Of a stretch of 64,000 nt of DNA, positions 53,965 to 62,540 are shown one piece after another. A model generated the notes under the pieces. The model saw only the letters and a list, made by a program, of their open reading frames with translations. It was not told where the DNA came from and did not search any database. The DNA comes from Bacillota bacterium (GTDB lineage: Bacteria; Bacillota; Clostridia; Lachnospirales; Lachnospiraceae). Each line of letters begins with the position of its first letter. Position 1 is the first letter of the stretch. The DNA is taken from assembly GCA_023392535.1 (NCBI GenBank), contig JAEVYY010000002.1:1-64000 (forward strand), written 5' to 3'. The translations under genes and the position numbers were made by a program.

Positions 53965-55479
53965 TTATTTATCTTCTGCACTTAATTTATTTTCAAAAGA
54001 TGTGGCATACTTTAGTATTTGATCCTGTGTCGCTTCTTTGGCATCAAGCTCTCCTGTAATCCTGCCATCACACATTACAATAATTCTATCTGCAATTCCC
54101 ATTACCTCTGGCATTTCAGAGGATACAAACATCACCGCAATACCAAGTTGTTTCAACTGATTCATAAGGTTATAGATTTCTACTTTAGCACCAACGTCAA
54201 TCCCTCTTGTTGGTTCATCAAAAATTACCACTCTTGAATTTCTTACCAGCCATTTTCCGACCACGATCTTTTGTTGATTACCTCCGGAAAGCGTATTTGC
54301 ATCTACTTCCACATTAGGTGTTTTAATCAGTAGGTCATCAATAGCCTTCTTACAAAGTTCGTCTTCTTTATCCTTTCTAATAACACCGAATTTATCACAA
54401 ATCAAGTCGAGATTCGGAAGGGCCAGATTTTGTCGGATACTTAATTTTACACAAAGTCCATCCTTTCTCCTGTCTTCTGGTGCTAGTACAACACCTTCTT
54501 CAATGGCATTCATTGGTTTTTCAATCCTAATTTCTTTTCCGTCTAGAAAGAACTGGCCACTTGTCTTTGTATCCGCACCAAAAATAGCTCTCGTTGTCTC
54601 CGTACGTCCTGCGCCCATCAAACCCGCAAAGCCGACAATCTCTCCTTCATACAAAGAAAAATTGATATCTCTTACCATTCTCCCGGCATTCAGATTTTTA
54701 ACTTCAAAAATCTTTTTTCCCTTATTTGTTTTGACATGAGGAAATTTCTCTTTTATTTCTCGACCGACCATATTCCGAATAATTTCATCCATCTTATAAT
54801 CTTTGAAATTTCCGCTTGCAATAAACTGTCCGTCTCTCATTATAGTTACTCGATCCGCTATGTGAGAAAGTTCCTCAAGTCTATGTGATATGTATACAAT
54901 TCCGCAACCTTGTTTTTTCAGTTTATTGATGATCCGAAATAATTCTTCAATCTCTCTGGATGTCAATGCGGAAGTAGGTTCATCCATAATCAGAATCTTA
55001 GCATTCACAGAGAGTGCTTTTGCAATCTCAATCATTTGCTGTTTTGAAACCGGGAGATTTCCGACTGTTTCCTTTGGCATAATGTCAACGCCAAGTTCAT
55101 CAATATACTTTTGTGCTGCCTTTTCCATTTCAGAATTTTTTAATATCATACTGCTGCAGATTTCTCTTCCTAAAAACATATTTTCGGCAACTGACAAATC
55201 TCTACACATATTTAACTCTTGATGGATGATTGCAACACCTGCTTCACGCGCAGTAATGGGTGACATATCCCCATATTCTTTATCAAAGATTTTTAACGTT
55301 CCGCAATCTCTGGTATAGACACCGCTCAGGATTTTCATCAGTGTTGATTTTCCTGCACCGTTTTCACCCAGCAACGCCATGACCTCTCCCGAACGCAACT
55401 CAAATTTTACATTGTCAAGCGCTTTCACTCCTGGAAAGCTTTTACTGATATGTTCCATGGAGACAATAATCTCATCCAT
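53965..55479 (-). CDS. Sugar ABC transporter ATPase, RbsA/MglA type (intact)
   Basis: 504 residues, two fused ATPase domains. Domain 1 has Walker A GENGAGKST and Walker B ILIMDEPTSAL. Domain 2 has the usual altered Walker A (MGAGRTE), an intact LSGGNQQK signature and Walker B VVIFDEPTRG. This is the working energiser of the importer, in contrast to the degraded paralogue at 48582. The start at 55479 is preferred because AGGTGA lies six bases upstream; the longer reading from 55509 is less well supported. First gene of the 55479-45952 operon. Confidence 0.93.
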   Translation of the reverse strand: MDEIIVSMEHISKSFPGVKALDNVKFELRSGEVMALLGENGAGKSTLMKILSGVYTRDCGTLKIFDKEYGDMSPITAREAGVAIIHQELNMCRDLSVAENMFLGREICSSMILKNSEMEKAAQKYIDELGVDIMPKETVGNLPVSKQQMIEIAKALSVNAKILIMDEPTSALTSREIEELFRIINKLKKQGCGIVYISHRLEELSHIADRVTIMRDGQFIASGNFKDYKMDEIIRNMVGREIKEKFPHVKTNKGKKIFEVKNLNAGRMVRDINFSLYEGEIVGFAGLMGAGRTETTRAIFGADTKTSGQFFLDGKEIRIEKPMNAIEEGVVLAPEDRRKDGLCVKLSIRQNLALPNLDLICDKFGVIRKDKEDELCKKAIDDLLIKTPNVEVDANTLSGGNQQKIVVGKWLVRNSRVVIFDEPTRGIDVGAKVEIYNLMNQLKQLGIAVMFVSSEMPEVMGIADRIIVMCDGRITGELDAKEATQDQILKYATSFENKLSAEDK

Positions 55480-55620
55480 AATTTTCACCTTTCCTTTTGG
55501 AATAGTCATTCTGACCTATGTTATTATTATATGGCACTAAATATATTCCATAAAGGGGGACTAATTTTTGTTTTCAGGTGGTAAATTTAACATTTCTCAT
55601 AGTCTTTTAAAAATTAAAAA

Positions 55621-55665
55621 CTGCTGCTTCACCACTGATTTCTATATCAGTTTTGAAACAGCAGC
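55621..55665 (-). terminator. Terminator after the AraC regulator
   Basis: CTGCTG and CAGCAG arms with inner ACTGAT/ATCAGT pairing. On the minus strand it is followed by TTTTTAATTTTT. It lies directly past the AraC stop codon. Confidence 0.8.
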
Positions 55666-55677
55666 TAAATGAGGCTG

Positions 55678-56535
55678 TTATATTTGATGCATTTGTCTGA
55701 ATTTAGTAGGGCTAACTTTCTTAAACTGTTGAAACACGCGATTAAACGTAGAAATACTATTAAATCCAGCCTCTAAGGAGACTTCTGTGACAGATAGTTT
55801 TTGTTCTCTCAGCAAAGCCTCTGCAATTCTTAAACGTTCTCTAAGCATGAATTCCGTGAATCCCAGCCCAGTATAGTCCCGAAACACTTTTGAAAAATGG
55901 TACTTGGAAAATCCTGCAATACTTGCTGCCTTAGCTAAATCAATATGCTCTGTGCAGTGTGTCGTAAGATAATTACAGACACTAAATAATTGCTTCTCTA
56001 CTTTAGTTCGGTGTGCCTTCGAATACTTTGTTCCGGATTCCTCCTTGTTCCGGCACCCCTCTCCCAGGGATATTACAAACTCATAAATTTTCATACATAC
56101 CTTGATTTCTGTCATAAAAACTTCTTCGTCAGAGCTCTTTAAAATCAAAAGCAATTGCTCCTGTAAATTTCTCACAAAAGTAGCTTCTTTCTCTTCCTTC
56201 AGCAACCTGGTTCTATAAAAAAGATAAGCAACTTTTTGGAAATCTATATGATTTGTCAGAATCTGTGCATCAAACTGAAGCATTAATGTATCTTCCGGAT
56301 CTGTCATGTAAATAATAGAATGAAGTTCTCCTGGCCATATAAAAAGAATATCTCCTCTATTCATATGGACTTCTTCACCATTCACTTCATAGATTACGCC
56401 ACCATGCTGTGCATAAATAATTTCTACATAATGATGCCAATGTAAGGGAAAGCTTTCTATTTCCCGAAAGTAATAAATTGCATAGGCGTATCCTTTTGAA
56501 AATTGATTCTTTTCATAAGTCACGTCATTTTTCAT
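55678..56535 (-). CDS. AraC family transcriptional regulator with cupin sensor
   Basis: About 285 residues. The N-terminal cupin (HWHHYVEIIYAQHG; RGDILFIWPGELH) is followed by two helix-turn-helix motifs (about 185-283: IDLAKAASIAGFSKYHFSKVFRDYTG; VTEVSLEAGFNSISTFNRVFQQFK). The start at 56535 has AAGGGAATG spaced suitably; an ATG two codons upstream (56541) is the alternative. It is divergent from the GH120 gene across about 200 bp, which makes it the probable regulator of xylan-oligomer use. Ligand unknown. Confidence 0.92.
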   Translation of the reverse strand: MKNDVTYEKNQFSKGYAYAIYYFREIESFPLHWHHYVEIIYAQHGGVIYEVNGEEVHMNRGDILFIWPGELHSIIYMTDPEDTLMLQFDAQILTNHIDFQKVAYLFYRTRLLKEEKEATFVRNLQEQLLLILKSSDEEVFMTEIKVCMKIYEFVISLGEGCRNKEESGTKYSKAHRTKVEKQLFSVCNYLTTHCTEHIDLAKAASIAGFSKYHFSKVFRDYTGLGFTEFMLRERLRIAEALLREQKLSVTEVSLEAGFNSISTFNRVFQQFKKVSPTKFRQMHQI

Positions 56536-56745
56536 AATCATTCCCTTCTTTTGCTCACATATTGCTTATTATCTATATATTTTACTTGAAAAATGCACAT
56601 AATTCAATATATTTAAATGTTTTTAACAATTTATGAGCATATTATCGCAAAATGTAGGTAGTTTTTTTTACAGAAAAGTATTATGTTAAATCTATGCGCT
56701 AGATCTTTGATTGACTTAAAATAAGAAAAATGGGAGGCATTAAAA

Positions 56746-58689
56746 ATGAATCATGAATATCATGTAGCCGTTACCGGCAACGATACAGCCGCAGGTTCCA
56801 AGGAGAACCCGTTTAGAACAATAGCAAAAGCTGCCAGGATCGCTGAGACTGGAGACACCATTATAGTCCACGAGGGAACTTATCGCGAATGGGTCAGACC
56901 CGAACATAGTGGTTACAGCGATATTAACCGTATCACTTATCAAGCAGCCAAAGGAGAAAAAGTCATTATAAAAGGTTCCGAACAAATTACTACTTGGGAA
57001 CCATATGAAGGTACTGTATGGAAAGTCACCTTATCAAATAGCATGTTTGGTGATTATAATCCCTATACGGAATCTCTTACAGGAGATTGGTTTGTCTATC
57101 CAGATGACGGCTCTGTTCATACCGGTGATGTATATTTAAATGGTAAATCCTTTTATGAAGCAAAATCGATAGAAGAAGTTAAAAATCCGGTCAAGCGCAC
57201 CAATGGCTGTAATCCACATTGGACCAATCGTGTTGAGTTGCTTTTGGATCCCGATGGCTCTCTTTATCAGTGGTTTGCAGAAGTAAACGATTCTGAAACT
57301 ATTATTTATGCGAATTTTCATGGAAGTGATCCGAATAAAGAGCTTACTGAGATTAATGTCCGTAAATGTTGTTTCTATCCTGAAAAAACAGGTATGAACT
57401 ATATTACCGTCAAAGGCTTTGAAATGGCTCAGGCAGCCTGTCCATGGACACCTCCTACTGCAGACCAGCCTGGATTACTGGGCACTCACTGGAGCAAAGG
57501 CTGGATTATCGAAGATAATATCATTCATGACGCAAAATGCAGTGCCATCAGTATCGGTAAAGAAGCATCTACCGGACATAACTTATGTACAAGACGTCAG
57601 CAAAAGCCAGGATACCAATATCAAATGGAAGCCGTATTCCGTGCCCTTCAAATTGGTTGGAGCAAGGAAAAGATTGGTTCTCACATCATACGAAATAACA
57701 CCTTATATGATTGCGGACAAAATGGGATCGTTGGTCATATGGGATGCGTCTTCAGTAAGATTCATCATAATCATATCTATAATATTGGTGTAAAACACGA
57801 ATACTTTGGATACGAAATCGGAGGAATTAAGCTTCATGCTGCCATTGATGTAGAAATTAAAAATAACCGTATCCATGACTGTACGTTAGGTACTTGGTTG
57901 GATTGGCAAGCTCAAGGTGTTCATGTTAATAACAATCTTTATTATAAGAATGATCGAGATTTTATGATAGAAGTGACGCATGGTCCACATGTAATCGCCA
58001 ATAATATCTTTGCTTCAGGCTATAACTTTGATAACGTAGCACAGGGGGGCGCTTATATCAATAATCTGTGCTGTGGTACCATGCGACGCGTTAAGATTTC
58101 AGATCGCTCTACCCCATATCATTTTCCACATACCACGCAGGTAGCCGGAAGTGCTTTTGTATATAGCGGCGACGATAGACTATACAATAATATTTTTGTA
58201 GGTGGTATGGATATTCCGGAAGAAGATTCCTTTTCTGGTACCGCAGGATATGATGATTGCACCGCAGGATATGATGAGTATCTTGCAGCTATCATTGCGG
58301 CTGGCAACGGAGATTTAGAAAAATTTGTGACAGTGGAGCAACCTGCTTACATTGATGGAAATGCTTATTTAAATGGTTCGAAAGCATTCCGCTCTGAATC
58401 AAACAAGTATAATAATCCTTCCGATAATCCTCACGTAGCCATAAAAGAAGAAGGAGACAACGTATTTTTGGAATTAGATATAACGGAAGAACTACTGCAA
58501 ATACAAACCAAAATAGAATCCACGAATACACTAGGAACCGTACGAATAGTAGATGCTATTTTTGACGATCCAGATGGGCAGTTAATTACATTTGATAAGG
58601 ATTATTTCGGTGAGCAAAGAAGTGAACATCCAACGGCAGGACCGATTGAAGGATTGGTAGCAGGACATAACCGTATTCAGGTATGGTAA
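56746..58689 (+). CDS. GH120-type beta-xylosidase (right-handed beta-helix), intracellular
   Basis: 647 residues, no signal peptide. The region from about 8 to 430 has the short repeated strands and Asn ladders of a right-handed beta helix. The spacing of two candidate acids, D386 in TWLDWQAQG and E409 in FMIEVTHGP, is 23 residues. That is the separation I recall for the nucleophile (D382) and acid/base (E405) of the characterised GH120 xylosidase XylC. Length (about 640) also agrees. It would cleave xylo-oligosaccharides inside the cell. GGGAGG precedes the start, and a strong terminator follows. Divergent from an AraC regulator. Confidence 0.75.
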   Translation: MNHEYHVAVTGNDTAAGSKENPFRTIAKAARIAETGDTIIVHEGTYREWVRPEHSGYSDINRITYQAAKGEKVIIKGSEQITTWEPYEGTVWKVTLSNSMFGDYNPYTESLTGDWFVYPDDGSVHTGDVYLNGKSFYEAKSIEEVKNPVKRTNGCNPHWTNRVELLLDPDGSLYQWFAEVNDSETIIYANFHGSDPNKELTEINVRKCCFYPEKTGMNYITVKGFEMAQAACPWTPPTADQPGLLGTHWSKGWIIEDNIIHDAKCSAISIGKEASTGHNLCTRRQQKPGYQYQMEAVFRALQIGWSKEKIGSHIIRNNTLYDCGQNGIVGHMGCVFSKIHHNHIYNIGVKHEYFGYEIGGIKLHAAIDVEIKNNRIHDCTLGTWLDWQAQGVHVNNNLYYKNDRDFMIEVTHGPHVIANNIFASGYNFDNVAQGGAYINNLCCGTMRRVKISDRSTPYHFPHTTQVAGSAFVYSGDDRLYNNIFVGGMDIPEEDSFSGTAGYDDCTAGYDEYLAAIIAAGNGDLEKFVTVEQPAYIDGNAYLNGSKAFRSESNKYNNPSDNPHVAIKEEGDNVFLELDITEELLQIQTKIESTNTLGTVRIVDAIFDDPDGQLITFDKDYFGEQRSEHPTAGPIEGLVAGHNRIQVW

Positions 58690-58702
58690 GATCTATATAA
58701 AA

Positions 58703-58742
58703 AAACAAGTACTGTAAATTATTTTCATAACAGTACTTGTTT
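58703..58742. terminator. Terminator between the GH120 and ABC ATPase genes
   Basis: AAACAAGTACTGT (58703-58715) pairs with ACAGTACTTGTTT (58730-58742), followed by a run of T on the plus strand and, in reverse, a T run on the minus strand. It serves converging genes. Confidence 0.85.
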
Positions 58743-58777
58743 TTTTTAATGCTCTAATAATTTGTACTTGCGTTATC

Positions 58778-59455
58778 TTATATATTTATGAATGCCTGCA
58801 GCTCTCCGTCACGCATCTGGTATATCTGATCTGCTTGTTCAGAAACATATGCATTATGTGTAATTACAATCACAAGGTAACCCCGTTCATGTGCGAGACC
58901 TTTCAAAAGCTCTACTATATTTTTTTCATTTGCAGAATCCAAATTTCCAGTTGGCTCATCTGCCAACAAAATCTTTCCTCCTGCCGCAAGTGCTCTTGCA
59001 ATCGATACCCTCTGCTGCTCACCACCACTCATCATTATCGGAAATTGGTGATATATTTTTTCTCCTAATCCAACCTCTCGAATTAACTGCTTGGCCGTTT
59101 CTTTTGCCTCGTGAGATTTTTTATTTAGAAGTTCCATGGGATACATCACATTCTCAAGAGCCGTCAGCAAAGGAAAAAGGTTAAAGGACTGGTATACAAC
59201 CGATGCCTTTTCTCTTCGGTAGCGATCCCTGTCCATCGATGCAAGCGAGATACCTTCCACATAAATCTCTCCAGCGGTCGGCAGATCAAGTCCTGCCAAT
59301 AGTGACAGTAACGTACTCTTTCCGCTGCCAGATGGGCCTGTGACTGCATAGAGCTTACCAGCCTGAAAACTGCAGATGACATGCTTCAGTGCCTCTATGG
59401 ACTGATACTTGCTCTGGTAAATGTATCCGACATCCCTAATTTCCAAAGTATCCAT
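58778..59455 (-). CDS. ABC exporter ATPase, MacB/LolD type, without adjacent permease
   Basis: 225 residues. Walker A GPSGSGKST, Q-loop YQSFNLFP, signature MSGGEQQRVSIARAL, Walker B ILLADEPTGNLD and the H-loop ITHN are all present. The start at 59455 follows GGGGGAGG. It is the last gene of a minus-strand set with a CDP-alcohol phosphatidyltransferase and a shortened DUF2809-like protein, and no FtsX-type permease is encoded next to it. It may serve a permease elsewhere. Confidence 0.9.
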   Translation of the reverse strand: MDTLEIRDVGYIYQSKYQSIEALKHVICSFQAGKLYAVTGPSGSGKSTLLSLLAGLDLPTAGEIYVEGISLASMDRDRYRREKASVVYQSFNLFPLLTALENVMYPMELLNKKSHEAKETAKQLIREVGLGEKIYHQFPIMMSGGEQQRVSIARALAAGGKILLADEPTGNLDSANEKNIVELLKGLAHERGYLVIVITHNAYVSEQADQIYQMRDGELQAFINI

Positions 59456-59507
59456 TATTCTTCCTCCCCCATTTGGTTCTGTAAACACCTCGTGCTCACG
59501 ATATAAG

Positions 59508-60047
59508 TCAAATAAACCATTTTCTATCTCTATCTAATGTATCTGAGAATATCATAATCCATAATTCTTCCATCGCCGATAAAAAAGTAATTGAACACAA
59601 TATGAGTACTGTTATTGTAAATCCTGCCATTTTCAGTAAGAGAGGAAAACAAAATAATAAAAATCCAGCCATCTTATTTCCGTATGTATGTATGAATGCA
59701 ATTGTATGATGCCTGACCGCACCTACTAAAATAGATAAACATCGGATTCCAGCAATGCTTCCTATCCATAGGAGCATCCATGTTTTCCAATCCATGAATG
59801 GAAAGAAGATGAAAAACAGAACTACGATAAAGATAAAATCTGCTATACTATCCAGCAATGCTCCTCTTTTGCTGATTACCTTCCATTTTCTGGCTAAATA
59901 TCCGTCTACCATGTCCGTCAAACCACATATGATATAGATTACGTAGAAATAGATGACCTTGGGATTTACCCACAAAAGATAGATTGAAAGTACTATTCTA
60001 ATGCCTGTAATTATATTTGGTAGATAATTTTTCCAGTTCTTGCTCAT
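59508..60047 (-). CDS. CDP-alcohol phosphatidyltransferase family protein
   Basis: 179 residues with about five membrane helices. The family motif is complete: DGYLARKW, then G, then D-SIA-D, matching DGxxAR(x8-9)GxxxDxxxD near residues 43-66. It transfers a phosphatidyl group from CDP-diacylglycerol to an alcohol, as in PgsA. The start at 60047 is preferred because AGGGG lies six bases upstream; a GTG at 60071 is possible. It is between a truncated DUF2809-like gene and an ABC ATPase. The acceptor alcohol is unknown, so no gene symbol is given. Confidence 0.85.
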   Translation of the reverse strand: MSKNWKNYLPNIITGIRIVLSIYLLWVNPKVIYFYVIYIICGLTDMVDGYLARKWKVISKRGALLDSIADFIFIVVLFFIFFPFMDWKTWMLLWIGSIAGIRCLSILVGAVRHHTIAFIHTYGNKMAGFLLFCFPLLLKMAGFTITVLILCSITFLSAMEELWIMIFSDTLDRDRKWFI

Positions 60048-60072
60048 AAATTCCCCTGATTTTTCACACACT

Positions 60073-60261
60073 TTACCCCTCTGGTATCACTATTCTCACG
60101 GCCATATATAAAACTATGACTACCAAAACATCTCCAAAATACGGTCTGATAAATACATCATGTACAAACAGTGCAATTAACACCTCAATCGCTAATAGGA
60201 TTAGAAATGCAATCGCATAATGAATTCTTCGTCTTGTTTTTTTCTGATTCTGTAAAAGCAT
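60073..60261 (-). CDS. Short DUF2809-like membrane protein, probably C-terminally truncated
   Basis: 62 residues with two hydrophobic helices. The stretch EVLIALFVHDVFIRPYFGDVLVVIVLYMAVRI matches the conserved core of DUF2809 proteins as I recall them, which are usually about twice as long. The reading frame ends at IVIPEG, 25 bp before the phosphatidyltransferase start, so there is no room for the missing half. AGGGGA precedes the ATG. Either a natural short form or a remnant left by a deletion. Confidence 0.55.
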   Translation of the reverse strand: MLLQNQKKTRRRIHYAIAFLILLAIEVLIALFVHDVFIRPYFGDVLVVIVLYMAVRIVIPEG

Positions 60262-60293
60262 TAAAATCCCCTATTCTTTATCCAAAAATATTT

Positions 60294-61163
60294 TTATAGT
60301 TCAAGCTCTACCTCGCATAAATTTAACGCTTTCCCGCCAACTTTTACTTCTTTTATTTCATTGTCTGTGATATCTAATGAAACAAGAATTTCCGATGGCA
60401 AATTCATGGAATAACCTTGTTCAAATATCATATTTTTGCAACTGGAAGAATTAAAAATACCTTGTTGATATAAATAGCATGCTAACGCACCATTGGAAGT
60501 CCCAGTTGCCGACTCTTCTGGAATATCGAAAAGCGGTGCAAAATTTCTACAATATGCATTGGAATGATATCGTGAATCAAGCGTAAACAAATGATATCCC
60601 ACAGCCTTGTATTTCTTGCTTATATCAGAAACTTTATCAAAAGCGGGTCTGATACGATTTAAGATATCGATACTTTTTATTGGAATCAATATATCTCTAA
60701 GTCCTGTAGTCACAATCTGCACCGGCATATCTTTACGTATATTATCTACAGAAGTATGCAACGAATCTGCTATTTCTTTTGCTTCGATGATTTCACAAAA
60801 TCGGGGTAATGCTTGATTCATCATGATTGTTGTATCTTCCTTAGCTTCAACCGACAAGATTCCTGCCCTCGTCTCCTGTGTATATTTCCCCGGCATAATG
60901 AATCCTTTACTCAATAGTGTGGTAAATGTTCCTACTGTAGCATGCCCACATAAATCCACCTCTTCCTTTGGCGTGAAAAACCGTACTCTAAAATCTGCTG
61001 CATTTGATTTCATTACAAAAGCAGTTTCACTAAATCCAAGTATTCCAGCTATTTTTTTCATTTCATTATCTGAGAGTAGATCTGCACCTACGACTACACC
61101 TGCCGGATTCCCCCCTTCTATCGTTTTTGCAAACGCATTTATCTTATAAGCTTTTATCTTCAT
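60294..61163 (-). CDS. PhzF family isomerase-like protein
   Basis: 289 residues. N-terminal motif FAKTIEGGNPAGVV and E46 in GFSETAFV (the PhzF catalytic Glu position) identify the family, along with DLCGHATVGTF near 77. PhzF-like proteins are isomerases of uncertain substrate unless in phenazine operons, and no phenazine genes are here. The ATG at 61163 follows AGGTGGAG; a GTG at 61172 is the alternative. It is in a run with an MBL hydrolase and a GNAT enzyme whose coding ends are close. Confidence 0.88.
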   Translation of the reverse strand: MKIKAYKINAFAKTIEGGNPAGVVVGADLLSDNEMKKIAGILGFSETAFVMKSNAADFRVRFFTPKEEVDLCGHATVGTFTTLLSKGFIMPGKYTQETRAGILSVEAKEDTTIMMNQALPRFCEIIEAKEIADSLHTSVDNIRKDMPVQIVTTGLRDILIPIKSIDILNRIRPAFDKVSDISKKYKAVGYHLFTLDSRYHSNAYCRNFAPLFDIPEESATGTSNGALACYLYQQGIFNSSSCKNMIFEQGYSMNLPSEILVSLDITDNEIKEVKVGGKALNLCEVELEL

Positions 61164-61175
61164 AGTCTCCACCTG

Positions 61176-61937
61176 TTATAACCAAACTGCCCAATCACCA
61201 TAGTCAAAAGTTCCGCTGCCATGATGTAACTTGCCATCTGTTTTTAGTTCACGAAAAGCATCACGCATACGGATTATAATCTCTGGCTGAATATTCAGTG
61301 TATGGTGCGCAGGAAACACTCGCTTTGCTTGCAATTTTGCAATTTTTTCAAGCGAAGCTAGATAAGCTAACGGATCTGTAGACGGATAATAAGCAAACAA
61401 GGTGTCTTTATAGATCAAATCACCCGTGAACAAGTACCCACGATCCGCGTCATAAAAACACATATGTCCCGGGGAATGCCCTGGCGTATGTATTACGGTA
61501 ACACTTCTTCCGCCAAGCTTGATTATTTCGCCACCCTGCAGCGTTTTTGTAGGGGTACCCTGAAAAAACTCATAGGTCTTGACATCATAGTCTTCTGGAA
61601 GTTCACAACGATCCACTACCATCTCTTGGATAGTTTCCATGGAAAGTGGAAAACCACCATTTAACCAGTCCAGTTCTGCTTTATGGGCATAATAATCGGA
61701 AAAGTATTTATGGCCCCCAATATGATCCCAGTGAATATGGGTAGCGATTGCCGTTATTGGTTTGTCCGTTAACTTTCTTACTTCCTCATAAATATTGCAG
61801 ATACCAAGCCCCGTATCAATCAGCAGACTACGTTCTTCCCCATTCAATAGATAACAGTGCGTTTCCTCCCAATGGCGATATTCACTTATTATATACGTAC
61901 TTTCATCAATTTCATCAATCGTAAACCATTGTTTCAT
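61176..61937 (-). CDS. MBL-fold metallo-hydrolase
   Basis: 253 residues with the di-zinc signature THIHWDHIGG (H67, H69, D71, H72) and a later HTPGHSPGH and TGDLIY segment supplying more ligands. It is a cytoplasmic hydrolase, possibly glyoxalase-II or lactonase-like, but the substrate is not clear. The start at 61937 follows GAGGAG. The longer reading from 61979 would overlap the GNAT gene by 4 bp. It lies between GNAT and PhzF-like genes. Confidence 0.88.
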   Translation of the reverse strand: MKQWFTIDEIDESTYIISEYRHWEETHCYLLNGEERSLLIDTGLGICNIYEEVRKLTDKPITAIATHIHWDHIGGHKYFSDYYAHKAELDWLNGGFPLSMETIQEMVVDRCELPEDYDVKTYEFFQGTPTKTLQGGEIIKLGGRSVTVIHTPGHSPGHMCFYDADRGYLFTGDLIYKDTLFAYYPSTDPLAYLASLEKIAKLQAKRVFPAHHTLNIQPEIIIRMRDAFRELKTDGKLHHGSGTFDYGDWAVWL

Positions 61938-61975
61938 TTTTTTCTCCTCATAAGCAATATAGTGTTGATTCGTTA

Positions 61976-62488
61976 TCATGGTCTCTTAACAGAAAAAACC
62001 AAATGAGGCATTGTAATGCCCCGGTAATGCTTTATTAAATTATCAACACAAGTCATTCCATTACGTACAGCCACGTTTTGTGAGGGTATATTGGTGTCTC
62101 GTATGATAGAGTATATCACATTCGCATTCCACTTATCAAACGCGTATTCTTTACAAGCAATAGCAGCCTCACTTGCATATCCATGATGCCAATGTTCTTT
62201 TTGAAACAGATAGCCCACTTCCATTACCTTATCATTTTTATAATCTTGCAATGTCAGCCCACATTGCCCTATCAGGTTACCTGTTTCTTTTTGTATAACA
62301 GCCCATAATCCAAACCCATCTTTTTTGTAACGATTTATTTGTCTATCTAGCCATTCTTGAACCTCTTCCTCATTAAATGCACCCTCATAAGCATACATAA
62401 CTTCATCATTTTGTAAAATTTTACATAGTTCTGAAAAATCTGCTTGTGTCATTTCTCTCAATTGTAATCTTTTTGTTTCTAAGATCAT
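61976..62488 (-). CDS. GNAT N-acetyltransferase (RimJ/RimL type)
   Basis: 170 residues. The GNAT fold is shown by LETKRLQLREM at the start, VMEVGYLF in strand 4, a CoA-loop-like HWHHGYASEAA (near 98-108), and NVAVRNGMT near 136-144. It acetylates a protein N terminus or small molecule. It is first in the short minus-strand set with the MBL hydrolase and PhzF-like protein. Substrate unknown. Confidence 0.87.
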   Translation of the reverse strand: MILETKRLQLREMTQADFSELCKILQNDEVMYAYEGAFNEEEVQEWLDRQINRYKKDGFGLWAVIQKETGNLIGQCGLTLQDYKNDKVMEVGYLFQKEHWHHGYASEAAIACKEYAFDKWNANVIYSIIRDTNIPSQNVAVRNGMTCVDNLIKHYRGITMPHLVFSVKRP

Positions 62489-62540
62489 GTTGCTGCCTCT
62501 CCCTTTTGATTTTTAATATATCAGACATGAGACCCTTAAC

